A stretch of DNA of 64,000 nucleotides from the NCBI RefSeq assembly GCF_006715485.1, contig NZ_VFNH01000002.1:1178001-1242000 (forward strand), written 5' to 3'. A program made the position numbers and the translations under genes. A model generated the notes under the pieces. It saw only the letters and a program-made list of their open reading frames with translations, did not search any database and was not told the DNA's origin. The stretch comes from Herbaspirillum sp. SJZ107. Its GTDB lineage: Bacteria; Pseudomonadota; Gammaproteobacteria; Burkholderiales; Burkholderiaceae_D. Shown here in pieces: positions 35,719-43,339 of this stretch (the stretch's first letter is position 1; each line of letters starts with the position of its first letter).

Positions 35719-36074
35719 GCGCCGCGTGCACCTTTCGGCAAACTGCAGCGTCATCCCGATCCCAGCCAGCCAATTCACCAGGCAATGCTTGCGAACCCAT
35801 CAATTTCAAACGAATCGCTGCTTCGCCAAGCGTGCGTAGCACCTGCGTCTCCAGCGAGATATTGAGCGTATAACCGGGCGTCGCCTCGACCTTTCCAACC
35901 AGTCGGCTGAAAATGGCCACATCTATCACCACCAGCACGATGCCTTTTTGAAACAGTTGTAATAGAAGATGCTGGCGAAGCTCAGCGCGATGATCGGAGA
36001 AGCCGTATTCAGCCGACATCCAAATGGCGTGTACGCGCGACTAGCCGCAGCCGAAGTTTTCGCGCGCAATACCG
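35719..36074 (-). pseudogene. Decayed 3' part of a second leuD-type gene
   Basis: Read on the reverse strand, this stretch aligns base for base with the last two thirds of the intact leuD at 38991-39629: shared blocks include the region of 'GCAGCCGAA', 'GAAACAGTTGT', 'AGGCAATGCTTGCG' and 'GTCGCCTCGACC'. In protein terms 'KVEATPGYTLNISLETQVLR' matches '[20 protein letters not shown]' of LeuD. The first part is out of frame and there is no start, so it is broken. It is more AT-rich than the intact gene. It marks the far edge of the island. Boundaries are approximate. Confidence 0.85.
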
Positions 36075-36188
36075 TAACCACTAGATTTGTCAAAACTAAC
36101 GAGGGATGATGTCACGTTCCAAATGTTGCATAATCGATATAGATGTGTGAGGATAGGACATCAAAGACATCAAGCTGTAAGAGTGATA

Positions 36189-37244
36189 ATGGCGCGCGAC
36201 AATTTCTCCCCGACCGTAAAGGCCGCCTTGGCCAAGCGGGCAGGCTACCGCTGTTCGTTCCCTGGATGCCCCGCTACAACAGTGGGTCCAAGTGACGAGT
36301 CATCGACTGCCACCTCAAACACGGGCGAGGCTGCTCATATTAATTCTGCTAGTGGTGGAAAAGGAGCGCGTCGCCATGATCCGTCTCTTTCCCCAGAACA
36401 AAGGAGTTCTATAGACAACGGTGTTTGGTGTTGTAATGTTCACGCAGAGTTAATTGATACCGATGAAGTTACGTATACGGTTGGATTATTGAAGTCTTGG
36501 CGACGCCTTGCAGAGCTTAAAGCAAAAATTCGACAATCCCACGGAAATATTGAGCTCGTCCGTCATCCTGAATTAACCAGCTTAGGGATAGCTCCTGATA
36601 CTGTATCGGTATCTAAAGACGACGGTAATGAAAAGATAGGGAGGGCGGTTGAATATTCGTGTATTAGAGAGATTTGGGGGAAACCTTTGGCGGGAGCTCT
36701 TCGTGACTTTTTGATTGAGCATTCGCGAAATGTCCTGAGCCATGGGCAGGCTTCAGCAGTGGAAATAAAATTTTCAAACCATTGTGTAGAGATCAATGAT
36801 AATGGGGCTGGCCCGTTAGATTTTGCGGTCCTCAACGATCCTGATCGCAGTCGCGGCGGGGGTATGGCCTATAGAGAGTTGCTTGTCACCCTGAGGTTAA
36901 GCGGTATTTCGGCAAGTCGAGAAGATGGGATAAATAAAGTTTATATCCCTCTGATCTCATCGGCAAAAGAATTGCCAAAAGTGAATCCATGTGCTGTATT
37001 TCTTTCTTCCGATAATGATCCGCAGCATACCAAAGAGGAACTTCAGTTGTTAGCAATGTGTGATCGGGTCTACGTGATTGCACCTGATTACACTTGTTTC
37101 AGCGATAGTGATAAATACGAAAAGAAGCTCGTGCAGATAATCAAGCATCATCCAAATGTAACGATCGTACTCCAAGATGTTACCGTTGGGGTGCTAAATT
37201 ATTTTCGTAAGAAATTGCAAGGCGTAGAAGTTGTTGCTTGGTGA
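36189..37244 (+). CDS. HNH nuclease–GHKL ATPase domain fusion protein
   Basis: A 351-residue two-domain protein. Residues 1-110 form an HNH-type zinc domain: C22 and C27 ('RCSFPGC'), H50 ('EAAHI'), N77 and C82-x2-H85 ('DNGVWCCNVHAELID'), with the usual 'RSSIDNG' lead-in. Residues about 150-260 look like a GHKL ATPase: N-box 'EHSRNVLSHG' (177-186), G1 box 'INDNGAG' (202-208) and a glycine stretch 'RGGGMAYREL'. A closing domain of about 90 residues is unrecognised. It probably cuts nucleic acid under ATP control. An in-frame ATG at 36087 would add 34 unlike residues; the ATG at 36189 follows a purine-rich GTAAGAG and begins the domain. Domain calls are from motifs only. Confidence 0.8.
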   Translation: MARDNFSPTVKAALAKRAGYRCSFPGCPATTVGPSDESSTATSNTGEAAHINSASGGKGARRHDPSLSPEQRSSIDNGVWCCNVHAELIDTDEVTYTVGLLKSWRRLAELKAKIRQSHGNIELVRHPELTSLGIAPDTVSVSKDDGNEKIGRAVEYSCIREIWGKPLAGALRDFLIEHSRNVLSHGQASAVEIKFSNHCVEINDNGAGPLDFAVLNDPDRSRGGGMAYRELLVTLRLSGISASREDGINKVYIPLISSAKELPKVNPCAVFLSSDNDPQHTKEELQLLAMCDRVYVIAPDYTCFSDSDKYEKKLVQIIKHHPNVTIVLQDVTVGVLNYFRKKLQGVEVVAW

Positions 37245-37263
37245 ACGAAGTAATATTTTGGGC

Positions 37264-37282
37264 GACAATTTTACTAATTGTC
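37264..37282. promoter_or_regulatory. Inverted repeat between the HNH–GHKL and kinase genes
   Basis: GACAATT (37264-37270) pairs perfectly with AATTGTC (37276-37282) around TTACT. It lies in the 69-base gap, 31 bases before the kinase ATG. It could be an operator or a weak attenuator; no T-tract follows. Confidence 0.45.
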
Positions 37283-37313
37283 ATGCCGAATAATCTTCCG
37301 CTAAATAAACTGC

Positions 37314-38057
37314 ATGAAACTAGAAGTTGCCTCCGTTGTGAAAGGTAGCGAAACCCCTGCAGGTGATGGTGTTTCTGGGGCTCTACGTTGCATAATTCGC
37401 CTTCCAGATGGAACAAAGCGCTCGGCAATCCTGAAGCGAATACCAATAGAGCACATAGCGGCAGAAGTTTTTTCAGCAATCATCTTGCAGGAGTGGGGGT
37501 TGCCTGTTCCATGTCCTTTCTTAATTGACGAAGGTGCGATGTTAGCTTTTGCTAGTGCAGACATAGGCTACCCTAATCTTAAGCAGTCCCTAGCTGTCGA
37601 CTCTTTGCCTGTAGGAGCAATAAGAGAAGCTGTGTTAAAAGAAGCAGTAAGAGTAGCATGTGGATTAAGCACTGCTCCGCTTGCAGTGGCATGCGATGAA
37701 GCAATCGACAATCGAGACCGGAATCTTGGAAACATCCTTTGGGACGGAACTAACGAAATCTGGATTGACCATGCTTTATCGCTTGGTCAAGGTGCACATC
37801 TTCCGGATAGGAATAAAATGTGTGACATGTCGGTTTTTTCTGGCCAAGCGGAAAGCATGCAATATAGTGCAATGGCACAAGCTCTCCTGCTAAGCAGGGA
37901 CGCACCTACTTTAACTACTTCAGTGTTAGCATCAACTCCAGTTCCTACGGATGGAATAGCGCAATTTGTTGCAAGCCGTCTTACATCGTTGGGAAATCGC
38001 TTGGTTGCACGTTTTCCTCGTCCCGTCGACCTATTGACCGGCCATGATCAACCATAA
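37314..38057 (+). CDS. HipA-like kinase, stand-alone
   Basis: A 247-residue protein with the catalytic signature of the HipA-like (PI3/4-kinase-fold) family: a candidate ATP lysine K41 in 'RSAILKRIP', a catalytic loop 'DNRDRNLGN' (132-140) and metal-binding 'WIDHALSLG' with D152. These correspond to the 'NxDRHxGN…IDHG' motif of small HipA-like kinases. There is no HipB-type antitoxin and no helix-turn-helix; instead the gene overlaps the next by 14 bases. Small HipA-like kinases often pair with a DUF3037 gene; the partner here is different in length. Target unknown. No good ribosome-binding site precedes the ATG. Confidence 0.78.
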   Translation: MKLEVASVVKGSETPAGDGVSGALRCIIRLPDGTKRSAILKRIPIEHIAAEVFSAIILQEWGLPVPCPFLIDEGAMLAFASADIGYPNLKQSLAVDSLPVGAIREAVLKEAVRVACGLSTAPLAVACDEAIDNRDRNLGNILWDGTNEIWIDHALSLGQGAHLPDRNKMCDMSVFSGQAESMQYSAMAQALLLSRDAPTLTTSVLASTPVPTDGIAQFVASRLTSLGNRLVARFPRPVDLLTGHDQP

Positions 38058-38901
38058 CGTAAAGCTAATTTCGCATGTTAATATTTGGCCATGGCGCCCA
38101 TTATACTGGGAGCCAGTTGCCGGGACAGGCGAACGGATAATGGTTGGTGTGGTACATGGATTTGAACACCGCTTTAAGGCTGTTCGGACGATTAGAAATG
38201 ATGTGTTGGAGTGCCTGTTTGGGAAATCCGCCCCTGGTCTTCGTCGACTTATCGAGCACTCCTTAAATATATTCGAGATCGCGGCGACAGCAGCTCAATC
38301 AATAGAAGTCTTATCTGAACCAATGTTGGGAATTCATCCTGGCCCCGTTCGTAATACAGAAGCGCAGACTTCTAGTGACCTTCTTCAAACGGCATGCTTA
38401 CTTTATAGTAGTTTAGGCAACCTTGATAAGCTTGATGAGCTAGAAGAGACTGACTCTCCCCTTCAAGAGGAGGTGAATCGTCGATTTGGATCGGAGGTGA
38501 AGCACGAAGTTACGAAATTGCGTCCAGATCTATTATCAGGTTTTGGCCGAGGTGCCGAGCTTATTCAAGGAGGAATTAACGTAAAGTTCGGTTTCTGCTC
38601 ACCGAAAACGATCCTGCACTTCACTGTAATTCACCCGGTGCGGCAAGGTGCAAGCATGAGGGATGCTCGTGCACGAATATTCGAACTGCAACGTGCACGT
38701 GAAATTTCCGGAATAAATTCGGCTGCGCTAATTGCCGCTGTGCCTCGTGACGACGATGCTACACTTGGTTCGAAGCAACGAAGTGTATTGCGAGCAAATA
38801 GCATAGAAATTGAACGTGAGGCTGACGCAGTTAAACTAAAGTGGTTTGCAGTTCACACCGCGTCTGAGGGAGCTCGACGAGTAATTGAATTGGCTGGTTA
38901 G
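38044..38901 (+). CDS. Unrecognised protein coupled to the HipA-like kinase
   Basis: A 285-residue soluble protein of mixed helix/strand character that I do not recognise. It has no signal peptide, membrane segment or obvious catalytic motif. The N-terminal third ('ERIMVGVVHGFEHRFKAVRT', then 'LFGKSAPGLRRLIEH') faintly recalls DUF3037 partners of HipA-like kinases, but the protein is about twice as long. The last third contains 'SKQRSVLRANSIEIEREADA'. Its start overlaps the kinase stop by 14 bases, so the two are made together and probably interact. It shares the AT-rich codon use of the island. Confidence 0.75.
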   Translation: MINHNVKLISHVNIWPWRPLYWEPVAGTGERIMVGVVHGFEHRFKAVRTIRNDVLECLFGKSAPGLRRLIEHSLNIFEIAATAAQSIEVLSEPMLGIHPGPVRNTEAQTSSDLLQTACLLYSSLGNLDKLDELEETDSPLQEEVNRRFGSEVKHEVTKLRPDLLSGFGRGAELIQGGINVKFGFCSPKTILHFTVIHPVRQGASMRDARARIFELQRAREISGINSAALIAAVPRDDDATLGSKQRSVLRANSIEIEREADAVKLKWFAVHTASEGARRVIELAG

Positions 38902-38924
38902 AATTACAGGGTAAAACGATTGTC

Positions 38925-38957
38925 CGATTACAACCTGCTCGGTTGTAATCGATCTTT
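38925..38957 (+). terminator. Terminator of the island operon
   Basis: An 11-bp perfect stem (38925-38935 with 38941-38951) with a 5-base loop, followed by ATCTTTTATTT. It lies 24 bases past the third island gene. The T-rich run is interrupted, but the stem is strong; it may also serve leuD from the other side. Confidence 0.8.
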
Positions 38958-38990
38958 TATTTGTTGGGTTGGTTTTGTCATGGAGAAAAA

Positions 38991-39629
38991 TTAAGCTACT
39001 AGCCAAGGAGATTCCCCCCGCACGCGCTCTTCGTAGGCGCGCACCTTGTCCGCATGCTGCAGCGACAGCCCGATCTCATCCAGCCCGTTCAGCAGGCAAT
39101 GCTTGCGGAAGGCATCCACCTCGAAGGGGATGGCTTCCCCGGAAGGCGTGCGCAGCACCTGTTCGGCCAGCGAAATCTCGAGCGCATAAGCCGGTGTCGC
39201 CTCGACCTCGCCGAACAGGCGCGCGACGGTCGCCGCATCCAGCACCACCGGCAGGATCCCGTTCTTGAAACAGTTGTTGTAGAAGATGTCGGCAAAGCTC
39301 GGCGCGACGATGGCGCGGAAGCCGTATTCGGCCAGCGCCCACGGCGCGTGCTCGCGCGAGGAGCCGCAGCCGAAATTCTCGCGCGTCAGCAGGATGCCGG
39401 CGCCCCGGTAGCGCGGCTGGTTCAGCACGAAGTCGGGATTGAGCGGCCGGGTCGAGCAATCGGTATCGGCTTCGCCGTGGTCGAGGTAGCGCCATTCGTC
39501 GAACAGGTTGGGCCCGAAACCGGTGCGCGTGACCCGCTTCAGGAACTGCTTCGGGATGATGGCGTCGGTGTCGACGTTGGAGCGGTCGAGCGGCGCCACG
39601 AGAGCGTGCAGGGTGGTAAAGGCTTGCAT
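38991..39629 (-). CDS. leuD: LeuD-type small subunit of an isopropylmalate/citraconate hydratase
   Basis: A 212-residue swivel-domain subunit with '[16 protein letters not shown]' near the start, '[11 protein letters not shown]' in the middle and '[13 protein letters not shown]'. In leucine synthesis LeuCD isomerises isopropylmalate; the same protein type hydrates citraconate to citramalate. Here there is no leuB or leuA nearby, but a CoA-transferase and lyase gene, so a catabolic hydratase is more likely. The C-terminal 'WLVA' sits at the island junction, so the last codons may be altered. It follows leuC by 14 bases. Confidence 0.9.
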   Translation of the reverse strand: MQAFTTLHALVAPLDRSNVDTDAIIPKQFLKRVTRTGFGPNLFDEWRYLDHGEADTDCSTRPLNPDFVLNQPRYRGAGILLTRENFGCGSSREHAPWALAEYGFRAIVAPSFADIFYNNCFKNGILPVVLDAATVARLFGEVEATPAYALEISLAEQVLRTPSGEAIPFEVDAFRKHCLLNGLDEIGLSLQHADKVRAYEERVRGESPWLVA

Positions 39630-39643
39630 GTTTTCTCCCGCGT

Positions 39644-41053
39644 TCAGAGTGCGTTCACATCGACGAAACGGCCGGCAATCGCCGCCGCCGCCGCCATCGC
39701 CGGGCTGACCAGGTGGGTGCGGCCGCCGGCGCCCTGGCGTCCCTCGAAGTTGCGGTTCGAGGTCGAGGCGCAGCGTTCGCCCGGGGCCAGGCGGTCGTCG
39801 TTCATGCCCAGGCACATTGAGCAGCCCGGCTCGCGCCACGAAAAGCCGGCATCGACGAAGATGCGGTCCAGGCCCTCGGCCTCGGCCTGGCGCTTGACCA
39901 GGCCGGAGCCGGGCACCACCAGCGCCAGCCGGATGTTGTCCGCCACCTTTTTGCCGCGCACCACGCTGGCTGCGGCGCGCAGGTCTTCGATGCGCGAATT
40001 GGTGCAGGATCCGATGAAAACCTTGTCCAGCGCGATCTCGCCGACCGGCGTGCCCGGCTGCAGGCCCATGTAGGCCAGCGCGCGCTCGGCGGCGTCGCGC
40101 TTGACCGGATCGTCGAAGGCGGCCGGATCGGGCACGCGGCCGTCGACGGTGGCGACCATCTCGGGCGAGGTGCCCCAGGTCACGTGCGGGCGCAGGGTGG
40201 TGGCGTCGATCTCGACCACGCTGTCGAAGCGCGCGCCGGGGTCCGAGACCAGGCCGCGCCACTGCGCCACCGCCTGTTCCCACTGCGCGCCCTGGGGCGC
40301 CTGCGGGCGGCCGCGCAGGTAGTCGACCGTGGTGTCGTCGACCGCGATCATGCCCATGCGCGCGCCGGCCTCGATCGTCATGTTGCAGAGGGTCATGCGG
40401 CCTTCCATCGACAGCGCGCGGATGGTGGCGCCGGCGTATTCGATCGCGTAGCCGGTGCCGCCGGCGGTGCCGATGCGCCCGATGATGGCCAGCGCGACGT
40501 CCTTGGCGCCGACGCCGGGGGCCAGTTCGCCTTCGACCCGCACCAGCATCGTCTTCGAGCGCCGCGTGCGCAGCATCTGGGTCGCCAGCACGTGCTCGAC
40601 TTCCGAGGTGCCGATGCCGAAGGCCAGCGCGGCAAAGGCGCCGTGGGTGCTGGTGTGCGAATCGCCGCAGACCACGCTCATGCCGGGCAGGGTGGCGCCC
40701 TGTTCCGGTCCGATCACGTGGACGATGCCCTGGCGTACGTCGTCCAGCGCCACGTAGTCCATGCCGGTGGCGGCGCAGTTCTGTTCCAGCGTCTCGACCT
40801 GCTTGCGCGATACCGCGTCGACGATGGCATCGCTGCCGCTGCGCCGCCCTTCGGTCGGGATGTTGTGGTCGGCCACCGCCAGGTTGGCGCTCAGGCGCCA
40901 CACCGGGCGGCCGCCCATGCGCAGGCCGTCGAAGGCTTGCGGGCTGGTGACTTCGTTGATCAGGTGGCGGTTGATGTAGATGAAGGCGGTGCCGTGTTCA
41001 TCCTCGTGCACCAGGTGCTGCTCCCACAGCTTGTCGTACAGCGTGCGTGCCAT
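39644..41053 (-). CDS. leuC: LeuC-type large subunit of an isopropylmalate/citraconate hydratase
   Basis: A 469-residue aconitase-superfamily subunit. The 4Fe-4S cysteines are in '[13 protein letters not shown]' and '[10 protein letters not shown]'; '[20 protein letters not shown]' is the substrate/cluster region. Length and motifs are those of LeuC. The start at 41053 overlaps the CoA-transferase stop by one base (TGATG), so it belongs to a lyase–CoA-transferase–leuC–leuD operon. Together these could turn citraconate into citramalate, then citramalyl-CoA, then pyruvate and acetyl-CoA. The enzyme type is clear; the substrate is inference. Confidence 0.92.
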   Translation of the reverse strand: MARTLYDKLWEQHLVHEDEHGTAFIYINRHLINEVTSPQAFDGLRMGGRPVWRLSANLAVADHNIPTEGRRSGSDAIVDAVSRKQVETLEQNCAATGMDYVALDDVRQGIVHVIGPEQGATLPGMSVVCGDSHTSTHGAFAALAFGIGTSEVEHVLATQMLRTRRSKTMLVRVEGELAPGVGAKDVALAIIGRIGTAGGTGYAIEYAGATIRALSMEGRMTLCNMTIEAGARMGMIAVDDTTVDYLRGRPQAPQGAQWEQAVAQWRGLVSDPGARFDSVVEIDATTLRPHVTWGTSPEMVATVDGRVPDPAAFDDPVKRDAAERALAYMGLQPGTPVGEIALDKVFIGSCTNSRIEDLRAAASVVRGKKVADNIRLALVVPGSGLVKRQAEAEGLDRIFVDAGFSWREPGCSMCLGMNDDRLAPGERCASTSNRNFEGRQGAGGRTHLVSPAMAAAAAIAGRFVDVNAL

Positions 41054-42279
41054 CAGATCACCCCCTGCGCGGCCATCTGCGCGATCTGGTCGTCGGTCAG
41101 GCCGATCTGCTTCAGCACCTCGAGGTTGTGTTCGCCCAGCTTGGGGCCCAGCCACTGCACGCTGCCCGGGGTCTTGCTCAGCTTGGGCACGATGCCCGGC
41201 ACCTTCAGCGTGCCGAATTCCGGATGCTCGACGTCGAGGATCATCTCGCGCGCCTGGTACTGGGCGTCGCGGAAGATGTCTTCGATGCTGTAGATCGGCC
41301 CGGCCGGAATCGCGTATTCATTCAGTACGTTGAGGCAGGTGTCGAGGTCCATGGTGGCGCTCCAGGCGCCGATCAGGCCGTCGATGAAGTCCATGTGCCT
41401 GACGCGCACTTCGTTGCTGGCGAAGCGCTCGTCGTCGGCCAGGTCTTCGCGGCCCATCGCCTTGAGCAGGCGCTGCACGATGGCGTCGCCGTTGGCGGCG
41501 ATGACGGCATATTTGCCGTCGCGGGTCGGGTACACGTTCGATGGGGCGATGCCCGGCAGGATCGAACCGGTGCGCTCGCGCACCACGCCTTTCTGGTCGT
41601 ATTCCGGCACCATGCTTTCCATCAGGCTGAACACGGCTTCGTACAGGGCCACGTCGATTTCCTGGCCGCCGCCCTGGCGCACATCGCGGTGGTACAGCGC
41701 CATCAGGATGCCGATCACGGCGTACATCGCGGCCAGCGAATCGCCCAGGCTGATGCCGACGCGGGTCGGGGCCATGCCCGGGTAGCCGGTCAGGTGGCGG
41801 ATGCCGCCCATCGATTCGCCGATCGCACCGAAGCCGGCGCGCTTGCTGTACGGGCCGGTCTGGCCGAAGCCGGAGATGCGCGAGATGATCAGGCGCGGGT
41901 TGATTTCTTCCAGCGCTTCGCGCGAGAAGCCCCATTTGTCGAGGGTGCCAGGGCGGAAGTTCTCGATCAGCACGTCGGCCTCGGCCAGCAGCGATTTAAG
42001 GACTTCTCGGCCTTCGGGCGAGCCGCAGTCGAGGGTGATGCATTTCTTGTTGCGCGACTGGACGTACCACCACAGCGAGGTGCCGTTATGCAGGACCCGC
42101 CAGTTGCGGATCGGGTCGCCCTTGCCGGGCGGCTCGATCTTGATGACGTCGGCGCCGAATTCGGCCAGCAGGCGCGCGCCGAAGGGGCCGGCGATCAGCG
42201 TGCCCATCTCGATGACCTTGATGCCGGCCAGCGGGCCGGTCTTGCGTTCGGTATTGGTGGTGTCGTTTGTACTTGTCAT
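41053..42279 (-). CDS. Class III (CaiB/BaiF) CoA-transferase
   Basis: A 408-residue CoA-transferase of the formyl-CoA transferase fold: '[20 protein letters not shown]' at the N-terminus, '[15 protein letters not shown]' and '[20 protein letters not shown]' in the middle. The catalytic Asp should be in 'PGTLDKWG'-adjacent sequence as in Frc, though its exact position cannot be fixed by eye. It moves CoA between carboxylic acids; with LeuCD and the lyase the acceptor may be citramalate (or malate). It lies 35 bases after the lyase gene. Confidence 0.92.
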   Translation of the reverse strand: MTSTNDTTNTERKTGPLAGIKVIEMGTLIAGPFGARLLAEFGADVIKIEPPGKGDPIRNWRVLHNGTSLWWYVQSRNKKCITLDCGSPEGREVLKSLLAEADVLIENFRPGTLDKWGFSREALEEINPRLIISRISGFGQTGPYSKRAGFGAIGESMGGIRHLTGYPGMAPTRVGISLGDSLAAMYAVIGILMALYHRDVRQGGGQEIDVALYEAVFSLMESMVPEYDQKGVVRERTGSILPGIAPSNVYPTRDGKYAVIAANGDAIVQRLLKAMGREDLADDERFASNEVRVRHMDFIDGLIGAWSATMDLDTCLNVLNEYAIPAGPIYSIEDIFRDAQYQAREMILDVEHPEFGTLKVPGIVPKLSKTPGSVQWLGPKLGEHNLEVLKQIGLTDDQIAQMAAQGVI

Positions 42280-42314
42280 GTCTGTCTCCTCTATCCACTA
42301 TTGCCGGTGTCCGG

Positions 42315-43232
42315 TCAGGCGGCCTTGCGCAGCTGGCGCTGGGCGTTGTGTACCTGCCAGCGGTTGCTCTGGATGCGGGTGTCGAGCTGGGCGTCCAGGA
42401 AGTCCGACGCCGCCAGCAAGCCGTCCAGGTCGACGCCGGTCCGCACGCCGCTGGCGTCCAGCATCGAGACCAGGTCTTCGGTGGCGATGTTGCCGGTGGC
42501 GCCCGGTGCGAACGGGCAGCCGCCGAGGCCGCCGACGCAGCTGTCGAAGCGGGTCACGCCGGCCTCCAAGCCGGCCAGCACGTTGGCCAGGCCGCGCCCG
42601 TAGGTGTCATGGAAGTGCAGCTCGAATTCCAGGCCGGCGAATTCCTGCACCAGGCGGCTGACCCGGTCGTGCACCTGCTGCGGGCTGGCGATGCCGATGG
42701 TGTCGCACAGGCCGATGCGGGTGAAGCCGTGGCCCGCCATCCGGTCGACGATGGCGCGGATGCGCTCCAGGCCCGGATCGCCCTCGAAGGGGCAGCCGAA
42801 CACCATCGAGATGGAGAGGCGCGCGGCCAGGCCGTCGTCGCGTGCGCGCGCCGCCAGCGGCGCCAGCTCGGCCATCGACTCGGCCACGGTCTGGTTCAGG
42901 TTCTTGCGGTTATGGCTGTCGGTGGCCGACATCACCAGCGTGATGCCGTCGGCGCCGGCGTCCAGCGCGCGCCCGTAGCCCTTGGCGTTGGGGATGAGGG
43001 CGAAGCGGGTGATGCCCAGGCCGGCGGTGCCGCGCATGACCTCGGCCGCATCGGCCAGGTTCGGGATCGCCTTCGGGCTGACGAAGGCGGTCGCTTCGAC
43101 TTCCTTGCAGCCGGCCGCGGCCAGCTGGCGGATCAGGTCGATCTTGTGCGCGGTCGGCAGGTTCTGCGGCTCGTTCTGCAAGCCGTCGCGCGGGCCGACT
43201 TCGGTGATGCGGACATCGGTGGGTAGCTGCAT
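42315..43232 (-). CDS. HMG-CoA lyase-family enzyme, probable citramalyl-CoA lyase
   Basis: A 305-residue TIM-barrel lyase. 'EVGPRDGLQNE' is the N-terminal active-site motif, 'HFHDTYGRGLANV' holds two metal-binding His, and 'CVGGLGGCPFAPGATGN' contains the conserved cysteine loop. The family splits 3-hydroxy-3-methylglutaryl-CoA, but close members cleave citramalyl-CoA. Without leucine-degradation genes (such as methylcrotonyl-CoA carboxylase) nearby, and with LeuCD and a CoA-transferase in the operon, the citramalyl-CoA reading is favoured. It is the first gene of its operon; a hairpin separates it from the LysR gene. Confidence 0.9.
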   Translation of the reverse strand: MQLPTDVRITEVGPRDGLQNEPQNLPTAHKIDLIRQLAAAGCKEVEATAFVSPKAIPNLADAAEVMRGTAGLGITRFALIPNAKGYGRALDAGADGITLVMSATDSHNRKNLNQTVAESMAELAPLAARARDDGLAARLSISMVFGCPFEGDPGLERIRAIVDRMAGHGFTRIGLCDTIGIASPQQVHDRVSRLVQEFAGLEFELHFHDTYGRGLANVLAGLEAGVTRFDSCVGGLGGCPFAPGATGNIATEDLVSMLDASGVRTGVDLDGLLAASDFLDAQLDTRIQSNRWQVHNAQRQLRKAA

Positions 43233-43300
43233 GGTCGTCTCCTTCGGTCTGGTCCTAGGATGGACGAGCGCCGCGGGGACGTAAAGCAGCGGTTGGCGAA

Positions 43301-43327
43301 CCCGCCATCGCGTGGCGCGATGGCGGG
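43301..43327. terminator. Hairpin between the LysR gene and the lyase operon
   Basis: CCCGCCATCGCG (43301-43312) and CGCGATGGCGGG (43316-43327) form a 12-bp perfect stem around TGG. There is no T-tract. It may end the LysR transcript on the reverse strand. The core stem repeats that at 31342-31362. Confidence 0.55.
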
Positions 43328-43339
43328 TCATATGCGGAC

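Larger units (their letters stand above)
36075..38990. mobile_element. AT-rich genomic island splitting the leuD region
   Basis: Base composition falls abruptly: codons such as TTA, ATA, AGA and AAT, rare on both sides, become common. Three genes run forward against the local reverse operon. The island is bounded by intact leuD (right) and a decayed leuD 3' copy in the same orientation (left), as expected when an element inserts at a gene end and brings or displaces a copy of that end. No integrase, transposase, tRNA or clear direct repeat is visible. Its transfer is inferred from composition and boundaries. Confidence 0.75.

Noticed and set aside
37314..38901. Classical hipBA toxin–antitoxin pair
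   Set aside because: Neither neighbour has a helix-turn-helix, and the kinase is far shorter than HipA (about 440 residues).
36060..39010. Direct repeats (att-like) at the island ends
   Set aside because: TAACCACTAG near 36075 and TAAGCTACTAG near 38991 share only a few bases; too weak to call an attachment site, and no integrase gene is present.
38991..41053. Leucine biosynthesis leuCD operon
   Set aside because: No leuA or leuB; instead a CoA-transferase, lyase, maleate isomerase and carboxylate transporters surround it. Kept as LeuCD-type with a probable catabolic role.
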